Shown here: positions 54,840 to 64,000 of the stretch, in pieces
How positions within the stretch are numbered: the first letter of the stretch is position 1
How the letters are laid out: every line of letters starts with the position of its first letter
Source: Amorphophallus konjac
Taxonomy: Eukaryota > Streptophyta > Magnoliopsida > Alismatales > Araceae
Assembly: GCA_022559845.1 (NCBI GenBank)
Contig: CM040120.1
Span: 308,486,740 to 308,550,739 of the forward strand
Direction: 5' to 3'
DNA: 64,000 bases
Translations under genes and position numbers: made by a program
The notes under the pieces: generated by a model
Told to the model about the DNA's origin: nothing
The model's database searches: none
What the model saw: only the letters and a program-made list of their open reading frames with translations

Positions 54840-55430
54840 TGAATGATGAATAGTGATGGTACATCCTCTATCCAGAGGACCCTTTGCAGGGTCAGAACAG
54901 AGTCTTCTTTTAAAGTCCCACAGGCAAACAAATATCTCCTGACCCTTGTCACCTTCGGCAAGATCGGTCAACGTTCCCCTTTACTTGGACCCTTCGTCCT
55001 CATTAATGAACAAACCTCCTTTACCTTGACATTTAACCAATGTCGATGAACAAGCCAGTGTTTGACCCTTATCATCATCGACAAGATCGGTCGACATTCC
55101 CCTTAACTTGGACCCTTCGACCTCGTTAATGAATAAATTTAACCAATGTCGATGAACAAGCCAGTGTTCGACCCTTGTCATCATCGGCAAGATCGGTTGA
55201 CCTCCTCGTGACCCTTGTCATCATCGGCAAGATCGGTCGATGTTTCCCTTAACTTGGACCTTCCGTCCACGTTAATGAATAAACCTCCTTTGCTTCGACA
55301 TTTAGCCAATGATAATGAACGAGTTACTATTGACCCCTGTCACCATCGGCAAGACCGGTCAATATCCCTTTAACTCTCATCCATTCCGGAATTCGTTCCG
55401 TGAATCAAGTATAAAAAATGATGAATAAAA
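54840..55430 (+). repeat. Mixed 3' repeats of element B
   Basis: Diverged copies of a longer unit containing GTTAATGAATAAACCTCC, a hairpin (GACATT/AATGTC at 55028-55044) and the TTGTCATCATCGGCAAGATC block also used in the 40-bp array. No coding frame is supported. Confidence 0.7.
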
Positions 55431-55432
55431 AA

Positions 55433-55641
55433 ATGAGGCTTAAAATAGAGGTGTCTCGCCAGACTTACTCGGATATTCTGAGTAAGGGCAAAAATGGCTC
55501 TAACCCAGTTGCGATGAAAACCCGAAAGGGCGCCGCAGGCAAAATCGGGTATCCCGTCACATGGAAACTCGCAAGGGTGCGTGGGCAAAAGTAAGAGGGG
55601 TTGGCTTCGGCAAAAACCCGCAAGGGCGCTTAAGTCAGTAA
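55433..55641 (+). repeat. GNRA tri-hairpin module, copy 3 in element B
   Basis: Loops GAAA, GCAA and GCAA; the middle stem is partly decayed (CUC/GGG). Confidence 0.7.
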
Positions 55642-56235
55642 TGTGACCAAAAAAAAGGTGAAAAAAAGATGATGAATAAAAAAGAAGCGAATGATGATGA
55701 TGAAATAATGATGTCATACTCTCATTTGTTACTTAATTACTACAAAGGTCCCCGTGTGAGCTTTGCGCCTATGAACCAACCTTTGCTTCGGCATTTGTCC
55801 CATGCCGATGAGCTAGCTACTATTGACCCTTGTCACCATCGGCAAGACCGGTCAATATCCCCTTAACTCGGACCTTATGTCCTCGTTAATGAATAAACCT
55901 TCTTTGCTTCGGCATTTATCCAATGTCGATGAATAAGTTATCATTGACCCTTGTCATCATCGACAAGACCGGTCAGTGTTTCCCTTAACCCGGACCTCGC
56001 GTCCGTGTTAATGGAGGAACCTCCCTTCCCATTCAAAAGGGGCAAACTGTATTAAGCCTCCCTTCCCATTCAAGGGGCCGCGCCGTTCTAACCAAGGCCC
56101 CACGGCAGCGCCGGATTAACTACCGCGCCGGGTTTTAAGGGCCATTCTAAGCCTATGTCAGCTAGACGGGAAATCTACACAAACAGAGCTCATCCGCTGG
56201 TCCTGCTTCACTCGTGCCTTGCTCGTAGCACCTGT
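55642..56235 (+). repeat. Distal 3' repeats and untranslated end of element B
   Basis: Two more hairpin units: TCGGCAT/ATGCCGA (55788-55808) and CGGCATT/AATGTCG (55910-55928). From about 56040 to 56235 the sequence is unique and no ORF like the antisense ORF of D is present. Confidence 0.6.
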
Positions 56236-56249
56236 GGCTGGGGGGCATT
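56236..56249 (+). other. Polypurine tract of element B
   Basis: GGCTGGGGGGCATT abuts the right LTR (TGTTGG), like the tract of element D. Confidence 0.82.
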
Positions 56250-59200
56250 TGTTGGCACTCAAAATATATTCAATGGTGAGCAAGCCTCAAAGACAAACGA
56301 TGCGGCCCACTGAAGCAGAGAAGCCGAAGAAGATCAATATACTGAAGCCTTCTCAAGCTGCCAGAGCTTCAGGTCACCCAGTATGAACGCCGGGGACTTC
56401 ACCACAGGAGGATCGAGAAGAATACACCACAAGCGGGCAGTGTCGTCAGGACTGCTCAATGAATCGATATCAACTCGGTCATATCGCGGGGACAATATCT
56501 ATCGTCCGATCAAGGACAAGCATGCATCCGTCGTCCGACCAAGGACAAGGATGTACCCGTCGTTCAACCAAGGACGAGAATGTATCTGTCATCAGACCAA
56601 GGAAGAGCATGTATCCGTCGCCCGACCAAGGATGAGAATGCATCCATTGTCCAACCAAGGACAGGGGTATACCTGGTGGCCCGCCACCTGAATGAAAGAT
56701 CCTCCCCAGGTGAAAGAACACCCTTGGCCCTTCAGAATAAGGGACCAACGGCTCTGTTAGTAGAAGACCCCGATTACCCAGCATGGGTACGGCTTCTCAG
56801 CATATTGGGTCCGTTAGTGGACAGATGATCGCCCAATCAGGGCGAAAGCATCTTAGGTGGTATTCCACCCCTCAAGAAAACTTCGAGCCCGAGTCAGGCC
56901 GAGCCAACAGCACAAGCCACAGTGTCGAAGGCCGTGTCAGCGGAAGTCCGGGACAACCTGGCACGGGTGCGGCGCCTTAGCAAAGCAAGTCCGTTAGTGA
57001 CCAAATGACCACCCAGTTCAGGCGAAAGCACCCCGGGCATTATACCACTCCCCGTGAAAGCCACTGGTGCAGGTCAAGTTGAGCCAGCAGCACGAACCAC
57101 TGTGCCGAAAGCCACGTCAGTGGAAAACCCGTGTGTCCAAGCTGAAGATGCACGAGATTCTGAAAGCAACCGTTCAGTGGCATAGAAGCTTTGTCAATAC
57201 CTCCCACTATGGTTTGGCAAGACCACGAAGAGGTGAAGGGTCATAGTGACTCCCAGAGTTAGTCCGAGGCCCGCTGTCAGACTCGTGTCAAGCAAACACG
57301 ATAGAATGACTTGAAACCGGTGCGCCCCTTAATCCGGCGCGCCCTCTGTTCAGTTGCCCATTCCCGGCGTGCTAATCACAGCCTCTGCCCGGTGCACTAC
57401 TCTCACGCCGGATGAAGCATGGTCGAGGGTTTCGTTATATAAAGGGTCATGTGGTCGAATGAAATGAGAAGAAAAGAGAAGAAAGGGAAGAGCGAAGAGA
57501 AACGGGCATATAGACAATCGAATAGGGAACGGGCTTGGAAGAGAAGAAAAGGGGATTTTCCTTGAGAGAGCCGGAGCGCCGCCTCTCTTGTCTGCCTTCC
57601 TGAAGTAGCCCGTTGCCGGGGAAGAAGCTTCCATCGATGATACTCTATTCCTGCAGGTGGGTTCCGGTGGTTCTCCGCCCGATTATTCCTACTGCTACTG
57701 CTTCTGTAAACCCCCCCTTTTGTCTTCCCCCTTCTCCGTAATCAGGGATTCATCCCTGTCTTTGTAATCACCGGCCGGTCTTGAGCGACAATGCCATGCC
57801 GCCCCAAATCTGTATCATGATGATCTGATTTCAATAATAATGAGTCGATGCTGAGCAGAATAGCACCTTATGTTCCCCTTCTTCCCCCATTTCTTTCAGT
57901 GTTTATGTTCAACGCCTCGTGTTCTAGGTGTTGAGTGCGGATGTCACCTTCGCGGTGCTGAGTATGCCCTGGGCTATCCCAAAGGGGCTACATCAATAAT
58001 CCCCTCCCCAGGGTCCTTTTATCGCGTAAATCGTATCGAATATTCACTATGCCAATGTGTTCTCTCCGAGACGGAGGTGTGTATATAAATGCACTCTCCT
58101 TCGGCCCCAGAGGTGATTCCTCAGTGCCTCCATGTTCGTGATTATGGGCTAGGAGAAGGGGCCATTTCTAAAATCTGTGAGTGTCGTGGTTGTTCATGTT
58201 GCAGAAGCCGCTGAACTGTTCGACCATTGGCCCCCTCCAGAGTCTCAGTCCTCTGGCTAACCTTCGAACCTTCAATCTAGCTCGTCAACCTCCTTGCTAG
58301 CCCGTTACCTTGATGCATACATATACATATAACCGGTTGTTGTCATCTCTTCGGTCTAGTGCATTTCATATGTGATCGCATCTGATGGCTCTTTCCTCGA
58401 GTAACTCATTGCCTAGGGAGGGGAACATTCCCATCAGAGTCTTACATCACTATGAGGTCTCAGGGGACATGTCTCGCAATGACATGCATCTCTGCAGATC
58501 ACCAGAGTGTGAACATTAAAAGGGGCTCTTAGCCCGACATCAAATCCACATCCCTTTGGGAATGGTGGTCGCTGTGGGAAGGTAACCTCTCGTAGGCTAG
58601 CCCTCTAGGTATCTTCCCATCTCGTCCATCCCTTAACGATGTTTTGACTCATAGAGCATGGATGCCCCTAGCAGGCTAGCCCTCGGGGTCTTTTCCCTCT
58701 ATTGAAGTCCGCCGGTCACCGTTTGGCATTCCCGGCTTTAAGGAGCGTACCCCAATATTGTGGGACTGTCTCCACTTTGCCCCTGCAACCCTCTAGGTAA
58801 GGGGAGGTGCTGCCCAAATTTTGACTGAAGACTTAGTCTAAATTGCAATGAATTTTCACCGATAGAGTCTACTTTAGACTATGCTCGAGTAGGAACCTCG
58901 CATAAGTCCGGACTTGTCTTGTTTGTAGTGCATCTGGGACTTAAATAAACCCTCTAATCTTCTCAAATAATACCAAAGTTCTAAGGAACTTGTCTGCATT
59001 CCACTAAACCCAAAAACTGCCCTAATCCGGCGCAGTCTGAAACCGGCGCGCCGATTTCTAGCGCGATCCCCCCCCCCCCCCCCGCGTCGCTTTAGCCTCA
59101 CACTCATTATCCAATTCATCCTCCCTGGCCTCTACCCAGCGCACCCAGGGCGCGCCGTTTTAACCCCAACCAATCACCGCACCGTCTTAGGCTCACTTCA

Positions 59201-59825
59201 TCACCGCGCCGTTTTAGGATAACTCATACATGCATTGGCCTCATGTGCATCTCATTTACGGTGTGTTGATTCTTAATGCTTGATGTTATAGCCCTAATTG
59301 ATTTAATAAACCTAGCTAAATAAATGAATAGAAAGAGCCTCGATGTCTTCAATTATGCTGAGCATCCATCCTGAGATCATGAACGCACACTTGCATTGGC
59401 ATGACTTGCTACCTAAATGAGCATAGCCGAATCTTTAATTATATGAATAGACCAATTAATGAACTCGTTGCATTTTGCACGAATGGTCAACCAAATGACC
59501 CCATCTCGCAGCATCCATTGGTGTCTTTAGTCAGTATTCTTTATGCCTTCGTATCATCCCTCGAGACATCTTCTCTTGGCAATTAATCAAGGGTTGTCCC
59601 CTTCCTTAGAGGACGTAATTAACGTCATAACCTTTATGATACGACGGACTCCGCACACGAACTTCACATTCGTCTGACCAAGTCAGATCGAGTGCATAAT
59701 AAACTTGTCACATACGTGACTGGCACGCCCTATGCAAATAATTCTCTAATAAACAAATCAAATAGACTTATAAATGATCCAGTCGTCTTGACCAAGAAGG
59801 AACCCTAAGAATCTCATCCCCCACA
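56250..59825 (+). repeat. Right (3') LTR of element B
   Basis: 3,576 bp; six 29-bp units at 56501-56674, TATATAAA at 57436-57443, a C run near 59069-59085, and CTGGCACGCCC at 59720-59730. Open frames inside it have no recognisable product. Confidence 0.92.
57436..57443 (+). promoter_or_regulatory. Candidate TATA box in right LTR of B
   Basis: TATATAAA, unchanged between the two LTRs although their flanks differ. Confidence 0.5.
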
Positions 59826-59830
59826 GGGGT
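59826..59830. repeat. Right target-site duplication of element B (GGGGT)
   Basis: Second copy of the target. It is also part of the first codons of the gag-like ORF of element A, whose ATG is at 59836 on the minus strand. Confidence 0.92.
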
Positions 59831-59901
59831 ATACATGATGATTCACTGGGTGACACAAAATGTAAATGCGCCCTGGGACCAACTTGATAGAGATAAGTTG
59901 T

Positions 59902-59919
59902 GAACTTGCACTGATACCA
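59902..59919 (-). other. Primer-binding site of element A
   Basis: TGGTATCAGTGCAAGTTC on the minus strand, three bases after the 5' LTR. The first 12 bases differ at one position from the initiator-Met-type site of element C, and this fixes the orientation of A. Confidence 0.75.
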
Positions 59920-59922
59920 AAT

Positions 59923-62304
59923 TGATGTGAAACCACCTTGGGGGTGGCAGCCACTCGACCAAAGTCCCTTGGACCTATCTATCCAAGCAACCAAACCGAA
60001 CGGCGGATTCACTCAAGCGGGTTCACCCGCGTCGTGCGCGCCCAGGGCCGTAGGTGGACCGGCGATGATGGTGAGGGTCCGAGGTTGGACCTTGGGGTTC
60101 CAGGGTTATGGATAGCTTGGGGAGGACCCCAATGGGCCAGGGATGCCCAATCCAATGGGCGGCCGGCACGCCGAGGGCGTGGGTTATAGGGTGTCCTATC
60201 TCACAACTCGCTCCGCAGTGGTCACTTAATTTGATCGATTTTGGATCGGGCGCTCACTCGTCGTCCGACAGAACTAAAAGACAATACTAATTAAGCAATG
60301 ATAAACCCGCAGAGGAAGTGACCAGGAGCTCACCTGATCGGCGTGAAGACGTCGATTCCGGTCGGAGACGAGGCGAGCGGGGAACGCCACCTGCACGCTA
60401 CGCCGATGAAGCTTCAACCTGTACCAATCAATTACATACACTACACCTCACGTAGGAGGGTTGGACTAAGGGTGGGGAATTTAGGGTTACACACAAACAC
60501 TACCTCCGCACAGGGAGGGGCGCTAAGCCGGCTAGGCAAGGGCGGGGAAAACTAGGCAAAAGCCGAAATGGCGAACGATGTAGAATCTGCCTGCTTCTGG
60601 AATAGCATGACAGACAGCCGGTGACGGCGCTGCCACGGGCTCTGCCGAGCTCAGGTTAGGAGAAACTGGTGCTGAAACTTCCTGGGTTTGCCCAGGAGGA
60701 TGTCTGAATTTTTGGGGAATTTCCTGGCGTCGACGGTGGCTGGGGCAGGGGCTGGAACAGGACCGAATGACTCTGGCTCTGACTGTTTCCAGATTGCCAC
60801 TATAGGAAGACGAGGATGCCACAAGCACTCCCGAGGTCCGAATGATGCGGGACCAGAACTGCTGTGATCGTGGTCGAGTTTTCTTCGAACGAAGAGCAAC
60901 GGGGTCACCGGCGGAGGTCGGAGTAGATCTCGAGACCCAGAAAGGTGAGGGGGGTCGGATCTGGCTCAGGGGAGACTGACATTGCGCACCTTGGGGAGAA
61001 AATCTGGAACTCGGGACTCCGGGGTCCAAAAATTGCTCTGCTTCTTGGAGTCGATAGAGGACTTGAAGGAGAAGACTTCAGCCAAAGAATCACGTACAAA
61101 GTCACACCAGAGCGGCCGTGGTTGCATCTGCACTTGGCCTCAGGTTCTCTATTGGAGCCGCTCTGCGCAGTTGAGGGAGAAAGACCCTCCCAAGCAGCAC
61201 GGACGTCGGATGGATGCAAGACCACATCGCCTGCGAAGCCGCTTCGAAGAGATTTCCAAGGATGTATGATAAACCCCCAGATGATATGTGATGAAGGCGT
61301 GGCAGGATCTACAACTCGAACCTCAACTACTACCTGCGAATTGGCCTGTGCAGAGAGGTGATAGATGAAGATAGGGGTGGGGAGGGCGAGGATACACCAA
61401 GGAGTGGTGGTGGGATGGCTATGGGGAATGGTTGGGGGGTGGGATGGGATGGTGGAGAGGCTAGGAGAGAACTTGGGTCGCAGCTAGCAGGTGGTGGGGA
61501 GTGGTCTGCGACCTGGGGTGGAGAGGGAGAGAGGGTGGAGGGCGCATGTTGGCAAAGAGAAAGGGAGAGGGATTTGAATTTGGTTTAATGATGGATGGTT
61601 AGTGTGGCCTTGGGGAGGGGAAAGGGTGTGTTGGGGAAGGGAAGGGGTGCTTGGGAGAATGAAAGGGTGGCTTGGGAAGAGGAAGGGTGGCTTGGGAAGA
61701 GGAATGGTTACCTAGGGAGAGGGAGGGAATTGAAGAGTGGTTTTAATGGTATGGGGAATAGGAAGGGCTAGGTGATGTGGCAAGAGGGGAGAGGGTGATG
61801 TGGCGATGATGTGGAGGAGAGAGAAGAGAGAGGGAATTTTGAAATTGGGAGGGAGGAGAGAGAAAGGGTCGCCCCTTTTAGAGAGAGAAAGAGAGAGAGA
61901 GGGAGGGAGCTTCTCACTCCAAGGAGATTTAAACTAGATTTCTGAAATTCTTTCAACTATTCATTCCATAGTTCTCAAGTGGGGGAATGGGATCCTATTT
62001 ATAGGAATCTCACATTTTACAATAAGTCCCTGACTCTTAGACTAATGACTATACAAACCAAAGAGGGGGGGCGCCTCTAGGCCTAGCCCACTTTATTGGG
62101 CCCAAATGACACATTAACCACTCTAATGACCTATTTACCTAGGTACTTGACTCAATTAAAAGGAAAATTACATGATAAGACTCAAATAAGAAAATAAAAA
62201 ATACATCATATGACTCGAAATAAAGTGGCAAACAAGATGTAACACTACTGGTGATCATCCGAAACCTCAAAGAAAATGTGGAGTGGTCGGAGATGTCCCC
62301 ATCA
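59923..62304 (-). repeat. Right LTR of element A (5' LTR)
   Basis: 2,382 bp matching 745-3136, with substitutions and small indels. TATA-like CTATAAATAG at 61995-62004 on the minus strand. Confidence 0.9.
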
Positions 62305-62309
62305 CTGAG
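62305..62309. repeat. Right target-site duplication of element A (CTGAG)
   Basis: Matches 740-744. Sequence from here on is the host DNA into which A inserted. Confidence 0.9.
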
Positions 62310-62554
62310 CTAGTGAAACCTGTTGATCAGAATATTAGTAAGATGAAGGTGCCAAATTTTTCAACCAAATGGCTTGTGTTACTGTGGATAGCCAAAAAAC
62401 TCACCCTTACACAAAGAAAAAAGAAATATGTAAAATTCTTACATGCTTTTATCTAAGATTACTCCTATGTAGGATTTGTACATTCCACTTCTATGTATTC
62501 CCTTGTTCCATCATACACCACAAGATCTGTAGCACATCCTCAACTTTTTCCTCA
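62310..62554. other. Flank between element A and kinase exon, no gene seen
   Basis: AT-rich, no recognisable coding segment; probably intron or decayed sequence downstream of the kinase-like exon at 62555-62730. Confidence 0.5.
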
Positions 62555-62730
62555 TCAGGTAGTTCCACACTGATCTAGGAAAGAGGTACGGATGCTGGAG
62601 GGTTCACCATGTATTCTTTTATAGTCGCCAATGTTCCTCAAGGCCCATCTGGAGCTACTCCATAAAAAGCTACCACATTTGGATGGTGCAGCTTTGATAG
62701 AATTTATGCTTCTCTCCAGAAATCTTTTGC
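62555..62730 (-). pseudogene. Raf-like protein kinase, exon fragment 2 (kinase N-lobe)
   Basis: The minus strand after an acceptor-like TTATAG (exon start at 62730) reads AKDFWREA, a stop, ILSKLHHPNVVAFYGVAPDGP, a stop, then GTLATIKEYMVN. HHPNVV-FYG with GTLAT-EYMV is the N-lobe beta4-beta5 and hinge signature of plant Raf-like MAPKKK kinases, including the PB1-domain subgroup. Stops lie at 62704-62706 and about 62635. After EYMVN the family usually has GSLR; here the reading continues differently, so the 3' end is decayed or frameshifted. It belongs with the exon at 63440-63592, which encodes the preceding segment. Probably a pseudogene; a functional paralogue elsewhere is likely. Confidence 0.72.
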
Positions 62731-63439
62731 CTATAATGCAAAAAGAATAATTGCAATAGAACAAAGGGCTTCCTCAAATCTCAGATGTGCCGTAAAGTTG
62801 AGGTGGACTAGAGTGCTCGGGCAATTAAGAAGTCACAAAGAGGATGATACTGCAACAGTTGAAAAAAATTGAAATTGATATAGTTTATGACAGTGGATTT
62901 GAAAACATAGTAGTGCCAAAGGATTCGAAACCCAGTCCAAACTGTCAGGCGTTTAAAAATTGATTGAGATGATCATACGCAAACCTTGGAGAATATATAA
63001 GGGTTTGGTTCTTTTGTAATAATATCCGGTGGGTGTTGAAAGTTATTAGGATAATTAACAAAGTAACTGAGTAGCAGTTCTTAAAAAGTGGATTTATCCA
63101 TATAAACCATTATTAAAACAAAAACTAAAAATTTATCACTCTTGCATTTCCATTTGCACACGCATCACTAAAAATGTCAGTGGGGTGCAAAAACACCACG
63201 AACTGGTCTTTTTGCACACGTTCATGTTGCTTTTCTTACATGCAAAAAATGGTGAAGAAAGCAATTATGTGGTCTTTTTGCAAATACAGGTGCAGGAGTG
63301 ATAAATTACAATTGTCATTTGAACATTGGTCTATGTGCCAAAAACTATAAGAATTCATGGCATGGTCCACGATGACAGTCTATGCCTACGATATTTAAAA
63401 ATGTCCAGACTTACAAGTAGTAATCAGAGGATCACATAC
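62731..63439 (-). other. Probable intron between kinase exon fragments
   Basis: AT-rich, bounded by a donor-like GTATGTG at 63439-63433 and an acceptor-like TTATAG before 62730 on the minus strand. It also contains a short repeated motif around CTTTTTGCAAA and CTTTTTGCACA (63200-63290). No other gene seen. Confidence 0.5.
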
Positions 63440-63592
63440 CAAGCATTATTGCTCAGATGTTCTTCCTGAAAAGCAGCTCTTTTTAATACACTTGATAGCA
63501 ACATCAGTTCCCCTCCATTTTCCCTGATAAATTGTACCGAAGGTGCCAGATCCCAGTTGCCTCAGTTCTTCAAGATCAGCACTCCTAATGAT
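63440..63592 (-). pseudogene. Raf-like protein kinase, exon fragment 1 (glycine loop and VAIK)
   Basis: The minus strand reads [22 protein letters not shown], then [11 protein letters not shown] and [11 protein letters not shown]. It includes the glycine-rich loop (GSGTFG) and the VAIK lysine of a protein kinase, with DLEELR and the KKSCF-GR-SEQ segment typical of plant Raf-like kinases with an N-terminal PB1 domain. A TAA follows SEQ, where the family has Glu, then a donor-like GTATGTG. The upstream boundary is set at an AG before ATCATTAGG and is uncertain. It is the first of two exons seen on this strand; later exons were not found in the left flank. Confidence 0.75.
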
Positions 63593-64000
63593 CTGTTTGC
63601 TAGCAGCTCAAACATTCATTCATAGACAACAAAAACATTTAAGTGACTCCAAAACAAGACAAAGGTAGATGCTCTTCAATACCCCTTTTTTGAGCTACAT
63701 GTAGGCTAGTTAACAGTTTACAATAAAATGACCTTAAAGCTGTTAGGTTTATAAATAATTGCATGTTAAAAGCTTCTGGGGAAGTAATATACGCTATAGA
63801 ATGTTACACATTCCATTCCTCTTTTAAAAGAAAGGGGAATCATGTTTACTAGATGACAATCTAATTGTAAGGAAGAAACGGGGATACAAGAGATATGCAC
63901 TAACAACCTACCCTGCACACAAGCAAAGAAAGGATTAAAAAGAATAAAAAAAACCAACCACATATTACACTAGCAACCTCTTCAAACCTTCAACATGCCT
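63593..64000. other. Right end of window, no gene seen
   Basis: AT-rich sequence upstream of the kinase exon, probably intron. The minus-strand open frame at 63766-63963 has no recognised product. Confidence 0.5.

Larger units (their letters stand above)
6110..59825 (+). mobile_element. Element B: about 19.9-kb Tat/Ogre-like Ty3/Gypsy retrotransposon, interrupted three times
   Basis: LTRs 6110-9852 and 56250-59825 start TGTTG and end ACA, with GGGGT on both sides. The primer-binding site follows the left LTR and the polypurine tract precedes the right one, so it is plus-oriented. Order: ORF1, gag, protease, RT, RNase H, integrase, then about 3.2 kb of repeat-rich 3' sequence. Large size, an extra ORF before gag and a repeat-filled 3' region are features of the plant Tat/Ogre group. 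It is interrupted by C in the gag C-terminus, by D in the protease-RT linker and by a LINE in RT. Subtracting them and their TSD copies leaves 19,926 bp. Every ORF is broken. Confidence 0.9.
745..62304 (-). mobile_element. Element A: outermost LTR retrotransposon, gag-like only, host of all other insertions
   Basis: Two direct LTRs (745-3136 and 59923-62304) begin TG and end CA and are flanked by CTGAG. The primer-binding site lies beside the right LTR and reads on the minus strand, so the element is minus-oriented and the right LTR is the 5' LTR. After removing element B and one TSD copy it is about 7.8 kb. Its interior gives a gag-like ORF, a proline-rich stretch and a long unidentified ORF, but no protease, reverse transcriptase or integrase motif. 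I infer a non-autonomous Gypsy-type element mobilised in trans. LTR divergence (9 differences in the first 131 bp by eye) is the highest in the window. Confidence 0.88.

Overview
This is a plant nuclear genome window made almost entirely of retrotransposons nested inside one another. Evidence for a plant: four Ty3/Gypsy LTR elements of plant-type lineages (one Tekay-like chromovirus with a C-terminal chromodomain-like tail, and two about 20-kb Tat/Ogre-like elements with an extra ORF ahead of gag), a plant L1-type LINE with a C-terminal RNase H, and two exons of a Raf-like plant protein kinase in the right flank. I cannot name the species. No bacterial gene, rRNA, tRNA or CRISPR array was seen.

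Layout, resolved by LTR ends and target-site duplications (TSDs). Element A (745-62304, minus strand, TSD CTGAG) is the outermost: LTRs 745-3136 and 59923-62304, a gag-like ORF and a long unidentified ORF, no visible pol; about 7.8 kb without its insertions. Element B (6110-59825, plus strand, TSD GGGGT) sits inside the gag-like ORF of A, 11 nt after its first base. Into B went element C (13571-24476, plus, TSD GACCC), element D (25886-45888, minus, TSD CTGAG) and a 5'-truncated LINE (47390-50247, minus, 13-bp TSD). With the insertions removed, B is about 19.9 kb and D about 20.0 kb; they are related, with matching primer-binding sites, polypurine tracts, ORF1, gag-pro-pol and 3' repeat modules, but different LTR sequences. 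LTR divergence sampled by eye falls in the order A, B, D, C, as the nesting requires.

No polyprotein is intact. C has one continuous frame with four nonsense codons. B and D carry many stops plus frameshifts; B has a changed protease active-site loop and D has lost the first integrase catalytic Asp. The LINE ORF2 fragment has two stops. The kinase exons also carry stops, so the flank is probably a decayed gene.

The most unusual material is the 3' non-coding part of B (53057-56249) and D (28705-33589). Both hold tandem arrays that fold, by eye, into small hairpins whose stems change in a base-pair-preserving way: a module of about 210 bp with three GNRA-loop hairpins (three copies in B, two in D), a hairpin beginning CTTTGC shared by both elements, and a further hairpin family in D. 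D also carries a 27-copy repeat abutting its integrase stop (three copies in B) and an antisense coiled-coil ORF next to its 3' LTR. The LTRs of B and D share a U5 cassette of three hairpins followed by a copy of the first bases of the primer-binding site.
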